From the NCBI GenBank assembly GCA_011051925.1, contig DRKE01000369.1:1-34980 (forward strand): a DNA stretch of 34,980 bases. Direction: 5' to 3'. Numbering within the stretch: position 1 is the first letter of the stretch; the number at the start of each line of letters is the position of its first letter. The position numbers and the translations under genes are program-made. The DNA is from Deltaproteobacteria bacterium (GTDB lineage Bacteria > Myxococcota_A > UBA9160 > UBA4427). The notes beneath the pieces are model-generated. The model worked only from the letters and a program-made list of their open reading frames with translations. It was not told the origin of the DNA and made no database searches. This document shows, one piece after another, positions 18,238-26,028 of the stretch.

Positions 18238-20226
18238 TTGGGCTCACGAGCCGTCTTCGAAAGAAATCTCGCCGCGATCCGCAAGCGGAGCCCGCAGCTC
18301 GCGGACGCCCTGGCGAAGACGGATGCCGCGGGGATCGAGGAAGTCGAAGGACCACGCGGCGCCGTCGTCCTGCGCGAACGGGGCGTGCTTCTCGGATCCG
18401 CCTACGATCCGAAGCGGGAGGCGGAACAGATCGCCGAGACCATGGCTTCGGAACCCGCCGACATCATGGTCGCGATCGGATTCGGCCTGGGCGACCAGTT
18501 CCCGCACTATTGCGAGCAGAACCCGGCGACCGTGATCGTCTTCGAGCCCTCGGTGGCGCGGCTCCGAGCAGCACTCCATCGCTTCTGCTTGACGAATCTC
18601 TATGCGACGAATCGGGATTTCTACATCACGACGGATCTCGAACACTTCTCCCGCCTCCTCGATCATCGCTATTTCCCCGGCCTGCGCATCCGGGTCTTCC
18701 CGCATCCCGCCGTGCTCCGACTCGACCCCGAGGCCGTCGGGCGGGCGGTCGAACGGACCCGTCGCGTGAAGGACGCCGCCGACACGGGAAGGATCACGAC
18801 GATCGAACGAATGATGCCCTGGGCACGCCTGGTCGCGGGAAATGGCCGGCGGATCGCTTCCTCCGCGAGCCTTCGCGCGCTGGTGGGTCCCTTCGAAGGC
18901 AAGCCCGCCGTCATCGTCGCCGCCGGACCTTCCCTCGACAAGCAACTCCCCCTCCTGAAGGAGCGGGAAGACCACGTTCTCATCATCGCCATCGGCCAGA
19001 CCGTGAAGGCCCTCGCCGCCGCAGGGATCACGCCGCATCTCGTACATGTCCTCGAAAGCCGGAACGTCTCCCATCAGTTGACGGACGGGGGCGATTCGCG
19101 GGAGCTGAACGTCGTGCTCTCCCCGGATTGCCATCCAGCCATCTACGACGTCCCGGTTCGCGGTTCCTTCGTCGCGACACCGAGCGTCAATCCGATGGGA
19201 GCCTGGATCGAGACGGTTCGCGGAGACCCCTGCCTCACGATCGGCGGGGGTACGGTCGCCCTGGGTGCCGTTGCCGTCGCACAGGCCCTCGGGTCGGATC
19301 CGGTCATGTTGATCGGCCAGGATCTCGCGTTCACCGAAGGGCGTGCCTACGCGAAGAATTCGGCCTACGACTTCGTCGGCGTCGAGCTTTCGGAAGACGG
19401 AGAGTGTTCCTTCACGAACGGGAAGCGGAAGGTCGCCCTGCTCGGCGACGAAGACGTCGACCGGGTTCGCGATCGGTTCTCCCGATCCGACGTGGTCTGG
19501 GTCGACGGCTGGCACGAAGGCGAGCGGGTTCCGACCTGGCGCGCCTACGCCTCGTTCATCGAGCAGTATCGCGACGCGGGACTCTTCCTGGCCCAGTCGG
19601 GAATCCGACTGGTGAACTGCACCGAAGGGGGCGCGCGCATCCCCGGAATCGAGCACCTCGCTTTTCGAGAAGTCCTGGACGCGCTTCCGAGCGACTCCCT
19701 GGAGGCTTTCGCGACGATCGATCGCGCCTTCCGCGAGGCACCGCGACACGACCTCTCCGATTTCGCGGACGCGATCCGGAAGGCGCGCCGATCCCTCGAG
19801 CGGATCGAGCAGGAGTCCAGGAAGGCCCTCCGCTTCGCGAAGCGAAACGGGTCGAGGCTTCTCCGGGGGAAGGACGACCAACAGACCATCGACGTGCTCC
19901 GTCGGCTGGCTCGCCATGAGAAGAAGCTCCGAACGCAACTGGATCGGATGCCCTGGCTCGACGCGCTCGTCCAGCCGGAGATCTACAGCGCGATGGCCGC
20001 ATCCCGGAGGACCGAGCGCCAGGACCCCGGCCTCGAGGAACTTCTCGAGGAGTCACTCTTCCTCTTCGAAGCCGTCTGCCATGGGGTCGTACGCGCGCGA
20101 TCCTGGTTCGATCACTTCGAGGCTTCCTTCGACGAGGGAGCGGGCAACGGGGCCGGCCCGGATCGGCGAGAGGGAAAACCGGTCCGGCGGACCGATTCCC
20201 CGGATCTCGCGGCCGTCGCGCCCTGA
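18238..20226 (+). CDS. DUF115 / motility-associated (Maf-like) glycosyltransferase; TTG start
   Basis: GKPAVIVAAGPSLDKQLPLLKE...IIAIGQTVKALAAAGITPHLVHVLE..., IGGGTVALGAVAVAQALGSDPVMLIGQDLAFTEGRAYA; TTG at 18238 preceded by GGGAGGAAA. Confidence 0.88.
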   Translation: MGSRAVFERNLAAIRKRSPQLADALAKTDAAGIEEVEGPRGAVVLRERGVLLGSAYDPKREAEQIAETMASEPADIMVAIGFGLGDQFPHYCEQNPATVIVFEPSVARLRAALHRFCLTNLYATNRDFYITTDLEHFSRLLDHRYFPGLRIRVFPHPAVLRLDPEAVGRAVERTRRVKDAADTGRITTIERMMPWARLVAGNGRRIASSASLRALVGPFEGKPAVIVAAGPSLDKQLPLLKEREDHVLIIAIGQTVKALAAAGITPHLVHVLESRNVSHQLTDGGDSRELNVVLSPDCHPAIYDVPVRGSFVATPSVNPMGAWIETVRGDPCLTIGGGTVALGAVAVAQALGSDPVMLIGQDLAFTEGRAYAKNSAYDFVGVELSEDGECSFTNGKRKVALLGDEDVDRVRDRFSRSDVVWVDGWHEGERVPTWRAYASFIEQYRDAGLFLAQSGIRLVNCTEGGARIPGIEHLAFREVLDALPSDSLEAFATIDRAFREAPRHDLSDFADAIRKARRSLERIEQESRKALRFAKRNGSRLLRGKDDQQTIDVLRRLARHEKKLRTQLDRMPWLDALVQPEIYSAMAASRRTERQDPGLEELLEESLFLFEAVCHGVVRARSWFDHFEASFDEGAGNGAGPDRREGKPVRRTDSPDLAAVAP

Positions 20227-20258
20227 CGATACGCCCGTGAGACCCGATCAGATCCCGA

Positions 20259-22052
20259 TCATGCGTTCCTGATCCCCGCGATCCGGTCGGCGATTCCCTT
20301 CGCATCGAGACCGTAGGCCGCCTCGAGTTCGGCGTTGCTTCCCGCTTCGATGAAGCTCGCTGGAAGACCGATCTGGACGAGTTCCCGGTCGTTCTCCCCG
20401 GCAGAGAAAAGCAGGGAAGCGACCGCCGATCCGACCCCTCCGTCGAGAACGGCTTCTTCGACCGTGACGACGCGAGCATGGTCGCGGATCTTCTCGAGGA
20501 GCGCCGCTTCGGGAAGGGGCTTCAGTCTCCGCAGGTTGACGACTCGTGCCTCGATTCCCCTGTTCGCGAGAAGCTCCGATGCCTCGAGACAGGCCCGGAC
20601 CTTGTTGCCGACGGCGACGATCGCCACGTCCGGACCGTCTCGAACGATCTCGGGCTCGAAGAGTGTCCCGCCGCGGGCATCTTCGGCGGCGGGATCGATC
20701 GAATCCGCTGGTCCGTAGGGCATCATGACCAGGACGGGCCCCTCGATCGTTTCGAGAATCTCCCGGACCATCGCCCGCGCCTCATGGCGGTCCTTCGGAT
20801 AGAAGATCTCCAGATTCGGGATCGGGCGCAGATAGGCGATGTCGTAGATGCCATGGTGGGTGGGATTGTCGTAGCCGCTGAAGCCGCTCCGATACGAGAG
20901 CATCAGACAGGGACGATTCGCGAAAGCCACGTCGTGGATGATCTGATCGAAAGCACGCTGCAGGAAGGTCGACTGATAGGCGATGATCGGCAGCTTCCCG
21001 GCCAGGGAGAACCCCACGCACATGGAGAGCGCGTGTTGTTCTTCCATCCCGGGATCGAAACAGCGTTCCGGGTACTTCTCGAAGACTCCAGCCAGGCCTG
21101 TCGCGTAGAGCGTCGAGGGCGTGATGCAGACCGCATCGCGATTCGCCGCCATGAAGCCGTCGATCACTTCCGCGACCACCTCGGGATAGCCGGGAGCGGG
21201 CGTCGAGGCATCCCGCGGCGTGCCGGACACCGGATCGAAGGGAAAGGAGAAATGCAACCGGAAGGGATGATCGTCGGCCGGGGCCCAGCCCTTTCCCTTG
21301 ACCGTGCGCGCATGCACGAGGCTGAGCCCGTCTGCCGCCTTGGCTGCCTCGAGGGCTTCCATCAGGTCCCCGATCGAATGCCCATCGACGCGCCCGAGAT
21401 AATTCGCGCCGAGACTCCCGAAATAATCCCTTGCCCGCCCCGCCTCGCCCTGCAACATCTCGTGAAAGGCACCGAATCCGGGACTGATCGCATAGCCATT
21501 GTCGTTCAGGAGAACGATCAGGTTCGTCTTTTCGACGATCGCATGGTTGAAGGCTTCGAGGGAGATCCCCTCGACGAAGGCGCCATCGCCCACCGTCGCG
21601 ACGACATGGGAGGGATCATGGTCGAGCTTCCGTGCCAGCGCCAATCCCAGCCCCACGGAAATGGCGGTACCCGCATGAGAAGACTCGATCAGGTCGTGAG
21701 GGCTTTCGGTCGGCGTCAGGAAACGATTCATTCCGCCATGGCGGTTCAGTGACGGAAAGAGGCCAGCTCGTCCGGTGAGCAACTTGTGCGTGTAGCCCTG
21801 ATGACCGGTATCGAAGAGGAGTGCGTCCCGGGGCGTCTCGAAACAGGCGTGGAGAGCGATCGTCAATTCGACCGTCCCGAGGTTGGCTCCGATATGGCCT
21901 CCCGTCTTCGAGACATGGTCGAGCAGGAAACGCCGGACCTGCGTCGCCAGATCTTCCAGCTCGGACAGTCCGCATCGACGCAGCGGCGATGGATCCGCGA
22001 GCCGTGTCAATTCGATCGGGCCCGCCTCGTGGATCGGGAGTTGTGCACTCAA
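20259..22052 (-). CDS. 1-deoxy-D-xylulose-5-phosphate synthase-like transketolase
   Basis: VSKTGGHIGANLGTVELTIALHACFETPRDALLFDTGHQGYTHKLLTGR, GDGAFVEGISLEAFNHA, GMEEQHALSMCVGFSLAGKLPIIAYQSTFLQRAFDQIIHDVAF, NPTHHGIYDIAYLRPIPNLEI. Confidence 0.92.
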   Translation of the reverse strand: MSAQLPIHEAGPIELTRLADPSPLRRCGLSELEDLATQVRRFLLDHVSKTGGHIGANLGTVELTIALHACFETPRDALLFDTGHQGYTHKLLTGRAGLFPSLNRHGGMNRFLTPTESPHDLIESSHAGTAISVGLGLALARKLDHDPSHVVATVGDGAFVEGISLEAFNHAIVEKTNLIVLLNDNGYAISPGFGAFHEMLQGEAGRARDYFGSLGANYLGRVDGHSIGDLMEALEAAKAADGLSLVHARTVKGKGWAPADDHPFRLHFSFPFDPVSGTPRDASTPAPGYPEVVAEVIDGFMAANRDAVCITPSTLYATGLAGVFEKYPERCFDPGMEEQHALSMCVGFSLAGKLPIIAYQSTFLQRAFDQIIHDVAFANRPCLMLSYRSGFSGYDNPTHHGIYDIAYLRPIPNLEIFYPKDRHEARAMVREILETIEGPVLVMMPYGPADSIDPAAEDARGGTLFEPEIVRDGPDVAIVAVGNKVRACLEASELLANRGIEARVVNLRRLKPLPEAALLEKIRDHARVVTVEEAVLDGGVGSAVASLLFSAGENDRELVQIGLPASFIEAGSNAELEAAYGLDAKGIADRIAGIRNA

Positions 22053-22088
22053 ATCGGATTCCCCTCGGCCCGCGTCGGATCGGGGCCC

Positions 22089-22098
22089 TGACCGGTCA
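22089..22098. promoter_or_regulatory. 10-bp perfect palindrome TGACCGGTCA upstream of the DXS-like gene
   Basis: Self-complementary; 37 nt upstream of the ATG at 22052 in the divergent intergenic region. Confidence 0.3.
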
Positions 22099-22309
22099 TC
22101 GGGAAAGCCCTTGTTTTTCTTTACATTGCGCCGGGAAGGCGCGGCTCGGTTGCCGGACCCGGCCGAGCCGGCATGACACCCGGCACGAACTCCGGAGAAC
22201 CCCCCAGAAAATCCGTCTCCCGATCGGAAAGACCGAGCGGATCCGCAATTTTGGATCTCCTCGAATCACGCCATCTGCCGATAGGCAGGGGGAACGCAGG
22301 GAGAGAAGC

Positions 22310-22363
22310 ATGACGACACGCAGGGGCAACCGACCTCTTCTTCCGCGAAGCCCGGAAGCATGA
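22310..22363 (+). CDS. Putative leader peptide / small ORF MTTRRGNRPLLPRSPEA overlapping the ATP-grasp start
   Basis: ATG 22310 with AGGGAG 6 nt upstream; 17 sense codons; stop TGA 22361-22363 overlaps ATG 22360-22362 of the next gene (ATGA). Confidence 0.45.
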   Translation: MTTRRGNRPLLPRSPEA

Positions 22364-23694
22364 CCGGAAACGCGCGAACGCTCGTCGTTCTGGGCGCGAG
22401 TACCGATCAGCTCTTCCTGATCGAGACGGCGCAGGCACTCGGCCTGCGTGTCCTCGCCGTGGACCGGGATGCCGACGCCCCCGGGTTTGCCGTGGCCGAG
22501 GAATCGGCGCTCATCAGCACCCGGGACGTCGCCGGGATCTGCGCTCATCTCGATCGACTCGAGAAGGACGAAGGCGCGGTCTTCGCGGGGGTCACGACGA
22601 TGGGAAGCGACATTCCCGAGATCGTCGCCGCGATCGCCGGGCATCTGGGGACGCCCTCCATTCCCCTCGAAGCGGCTCGATTGACCGTCGACAAGTTCGC
22701 GATGAAGGTGCGTCTTCGCGAATGCTCGATTCCGATCCCCTGGTTCCGGGAAGTTCCCGGCGTGGAAGACCTGCTCGAGGTGATCGCGGATCGAGGACTT
22801 CCCCTCGTCATCAAACCGATCGACCGCTCGGGGTCCCGGGGCGTCTTCTTCCTCCGCCCGGGCTGCGACCCCACGGATCTCTTCCAGAAGGCGAAGGCCT
22901 TTTCGTTCTCGGGTCGCGTCCAGGTCGAGGAATATCTTCCCGGGCCCCAGATCAGCACGGAAACGATCCTCTACGGTGGGCGGGCGGTCACCCCGGGTTT
23001 CGCCGATCGGAACTACGACACCTTCGAGCGGTTCCTTCCCCAGATCATGGAAAACGGAGGATGGGTCCCTTCCCTCCTCTCGGCCGAGGAACGGAAGCAG
23101 GTGGAAGAGCTGGTCGTCTCGGCTTCCCTCGCATTGGGCATCTCGGAGGGCGTCACGAAGGGGGACGTCGTGATGACACCCGAGGGCCCCAGGATCATCG
23201 AGATTGCCGCCCGCCTGAGCGGCGGTGACTTCTGCGCGGGACTGGTCCCTCTCGGATCGGGCGTCAACTACGTCCGGACCGCGATCCAGATCGCGATCGG
23301 CGAGACGCCGGATCTCGACGCCCTCGCACCCCGTTTCGAGAGAGCCGTCGCGAATCGTTATTTCTTTCCCGAACCGGGCCGTCTCGTCCGGATCGAGGGC
23401 GTCGAAGCCATTCGCGCGAGGCCCTGGCTCCACAAACTCGAATTCTGGTACCGACCCGGGGAGATCGTTCCCGAAAGCCTCAGCCATGCCCATCGGTTCG
23501 GGGTCTTCGTCGTGAGCGCGCCGGATCGCGCGACGGCCCAGGCAAGGGTCGACGAGGTCTACGACACGATCCGGATCGTGACGAGGCCCGAGAAGGCAGC
23601 CTCGAGGACCCGTCCGGAATCCTCGTTCCCGCCGGACAGGCCATCGGCCGTCGCGACCCGCCCCGGGGCGATCGCGTCCGGGACTCGAGGATGA
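22360..23694 (+). CDS. ATP-grasp domain protein 1 (carbamoyl-phosphate-synthase-like fold)
   Basis: RTLVVLGASTDQLFLIETAQALGLRVLAVDRDADAPGFA..., PLVIKPIDRSGSRGVFFL, QVEEYLPGPQISTETI, IIEIAARLSGGDF. Confidence 0.92.
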   Translation: MTGNARTLVVLGASTDQLFLIETAQALGLRVLAVDRDADAPGFAVAEESALISTRDVAGICAHLDRLEKDEGAVFAGVTTMGSDIPEIVAAIAGHLGTPSIPLEAARLTVDKFAMKVRLRECSIPIPWFREVPGVEDLLEVIADRGLPLVIKPIDRSGSRGVFFLRPGCDPTDLFQKAKAFSFSGRVQVEEYLPGPQISTETILYGGRAVTPGFADRNYDTFERFLPQIMENGGWVPSLLSAEERKQVEELVVSASLALGISEGVTKGDVVMTPEGPRIIEIAARLSGGDFCAGLVPLGSGVNYVRTAIQIAIGETPDLDALAPRFERAVANRYFFPEPGRLVRIEGVEAIRARPWLHKLEFWYRPGEIVPESLSHAHRFGVFVVSAPDRATAQARVDEVYDTIRIVTRPEKAASRTRPESSFPPDRPSAVATRPGAIASGTRG

Positions 23695-23695
23695 A

Positions 23696-24916
23696 ATGGT
23701 GACGGTACCCGTCCGCTCGGGAGCCCTCGAATGGATCCACGTCGATTGCCCGCTCTGCGGGGCCGACGATGCCGAACCCGTCTATGAACGTGACCACGAG
23801 ACCGGTTCGACCCTCGGTCGACTCCGCAAGATCGACGTCCTCTGCCGCCGATGCGGATTCATGTACACCGACCCGCGACCGTCAGCCGCGGACATGCGTC
23901 GCTATTATGCGGAGGCCAGCGGCGCTTCGGGAAGCGTCTTCCACGCGATGGAGCCGGGCTCTCGGCTGCGCGGATTGATCGAGGAGCGTGCGGCCTTCAT
24001 GCAACCGCTCGTCGCTTCCCACTTCGGATCGGGACCCGGCGCGATCCTCGACATCGGATGCGCGACCGGCGACCTGCTCGAACACCTCGATCTTCCGGAA
24101 TGGCACAAGGCCGGGCTCGAGCCTTCGGCCAGAGCCTCCGCGACAGCCCGGACGCGCGGCCTCGAAGTCGAATGCGGGGATCTCGAGTCGACGTCGCTTC
24201 CCGACCGGAGCTTCGACGTCATCACATGCATCAGCGTGCTCGAACACGTCCACGATCTCCGGGCCTCGGTCGGACGGATCCGGCAGAGCCTCCGACCCGG
24301 AGGCCTGGCCTTCGTCGAAGTCCCCGACTCGACGCGGCCCGTGGCGCAGATCGCGGAGTTCTTTTCCTTCGAGCATCTCTCCCATTTCACGCGGGGAACG
24401 CTGGTCCGCTGTCTCGCGGAGGCCGGACTCGAAGCGATCGCCTTCGACGAACAGGTCGGCCTTCCCAACCTGCGCGTATGCGCACGGCGAAGCGAGCAGA
24501 TTCCCGCAAAGGCCGCCTTCGGAACGGACGATGCCGAAGCGCTTCGCCGGGCCATCGCTCGCTATCGTCGGCAACGCGAGGCCTTCGCGGAGACGCTCAC
24601 CCGCCGGCTGAACGATCGGGTCGACCGCTGGGCGACCCGGGATGCCCGCGTGGCGGTCTACGGCGCGGGCATGCACACGCGTTTCCTGATGGAGGTCGTC
24701 GATCTCGGCCGATCGGTCACATGTCTTCTCGACAGCGATCCGCGCAAGGCGGGAAGTTCGTTTCTCGGCTGGCGGGTCTTCGGACCGGACGACATCCCGC
24801 GACTCGGGCTGGACGCGATCCTGATTTCGACCAATGCCTTCGAGGAGGAGGTCTACTCGGCCATCGCCCCCACGGCGCGCGCACACGCGATCGAGGTCGT
24901 GCGGTGTTACGGATGA
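23696..24916 (+). CDS. Zinc-ribbon plus SAM methyltransferase plus C-terminal Rossmann-like domain (sugar C-methyltransferase-like)
   Basis: CPLCG...CRRCGFMYTDPRP; GAILDIGCATGDLLEHL; FDVITCISVLEHVHDL; C-terminal VAVYGAGMHTRFLMEVVDLGRSVTCLLDSDPRKAGSSFLGWRVF. Confidence 0.88.
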   Translation: MVTVPVRSGALEWIHVDCPLCGADDAEPVYERDHETGSTLGRLRKIDVLCRRCGFMYTDPRPSAADMRRYYAEASGASGSVFHAMEPGSRLRGLIEERAAFMQPLVASHFGSGPGAILDIGCATGDLLEHLDLPEWHKAGLEPSARASATARTRGLEVECGDLESTSLPDRSFDVITCISVLEHVHDLRASVGRIRQSLRPGGLAFVEVPDSTRPVAQIAEFFSFEHLSHFTRGTLVRCLAEAGLEAIAFDEQVGLPNLRVCARRSEQIPAKAAFGTDDAEALRRAIARYRRQREAFAETLTRRLNDRVDRWATRDARVAVYGAGMHTRFLMEVVDLGRSVTCLLDSDPRKAGSSFLGWRVFGPDDIPRLGLDAILISTNAFEEEVYSAIAPTARAHAIEVVRCYG

Positions 24917-26028
24917 ACCGGGGCGGAACCCCGCGAAGGAACGACCCACGGAAGAGCCTGCTCGTCTACGGAGCCGGACGGAACCAGCTGCCCCTTCTCG
25001 CAGCCGGAAGGCGCAGGGGATGGCGCATCATCGCGATCGACCGTGACGCCGGAGCGCCCGGCCGCTCCCTCGCCGACCGTTTCCTGTGTCTCAGCCTGCG
25101 CGATCACGAAGCGATCGTGAAGGAACTGGCGTCCGAGAAGATCGTCGGGGTGGTCGCGCGAATCACCGATCACGTCGGCCTCGAGTCCGCCTGCCGGATC
25201 GCCCGTGACCAGGGTCTCGCCTCCGTCTGTCCCGGTCTCTTCGCCGCGGCGACCCACAAGACGGCCCTGGCCCGCCAGTGCCGACGCGCTGGCCTGCGCA
25301 CCCCCGAACGCCGTTCAGCGAGTGATCCGGACCTCTTCGAGAAGGGCCCCATCCTGTTGCGACCCGACGTGACGATCCGGGGGAAGGCCGGCATCCGCCG
25401 GGTCCGGTCCGTGGAAGCCCTCGAACTCGCGCTTCCCGAGACCCGTTCGCGATCGGGAAACGGAGAGGTCGACCTCGCGGATTGGATCGACGGCACGGAC
25501 GTCTCGATTCTCGTCCAGCTCGATCGGGGCCACGGACGGCGACTCGCCTTGTGGGACGAGTGGGTCGCACTCGATGCCGAGGGGATGATCCGGGGCGTCG
25601 GCTGCGGCATGCCCTCGGTCTTCGAGGAGGACCCGACCTCGATCGATCGGGTCATCGACCGATTGGCCCGCGCCTTTCCCGAAAGCCGTGGCCTGATCGC
25701 CCTCTCCCTTCGCATCGACGCGGCGAACCGGCCCTGGATGATCGAGATCCATCTGGGAATCGGCGGCGACGGCATCGCGGACCGCCTCCTGCCCGCGGCA
25801 CTGCCGGGTTTCGATGCGTTCGAGCTCCTCGCCCGGACGCAGGCCGGCGAACGGGTCGACCCGCCGCCTGCTCGCGCGCGACCTCGCGCATTGCTGCGGG
25901 ATGGGGAGGGCGGAGCATGGCGGATCGTCGAAGCCCGGGATGCCGCGACGCTGCGCGCCCGATGTCTCGCCTCGCTGCCCCGGGATTGGGAGGCGCCCCG
26001 GGGCCTGCTTCCGGGGACGAAGCCATGA
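24913..26028 (+). CDS. ATP-grasp-like protein 2 (motif-degenerate paralogue)
   Basis: KSLLVYGAGRNQLPLLAAGRRRGWRIIAIDRDAGAPGRSLAD matches ATP-grasp 1 at the N terminus; 4-bp ATGA overlap with the upstream stop. Trimmed from ORF 23851..26028. Confidence 0.85.
   Translation: MNRGGTPRRNDPRKSLLVYGAGRNQLPLLAAGRRRGWRIIAIDRDAGAPGRSLADRFLCLSLRDHEAIVKELASEKIVGVVARITDHVGLESACRIARDQGLASVCPGLFAAATHKTALARQCRRAGLRTPERRSASDPDLFEKGPILLRPDVTIRGKAGIRRVRSVEALELALPETRSRSGNGEVDLADWIDGTDVSILVQLDRGHGRRLALWDEWVALDAEGMIRGVGCGMPSVFEEDPTSIDRVIDRLARAFPESRGLIALSLRIDAANRPWMIEIHLGIGGDGIADRLLPAALPGFDAFELLARTQAGERVDPPPARARPRALLRDGEGGAWRIVEARDAATLRARCLASLPRDWEAPRGLLPGTKP

Noticed and set aside
18244-19938. 564-aa minus-strand ORF (and 626-aa + ORF at 18039..19919)
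   Set aside because: Overlap the DUF115 gene in other frames; Arg/Gly-rich composition without family signatures.
22238-22258. GGATCC...GGATC imperfect inverted repeat upstream of the leader ORF
   Set aside because: Only 5-bp arms; expected by chance in a GATC-rich sequence.
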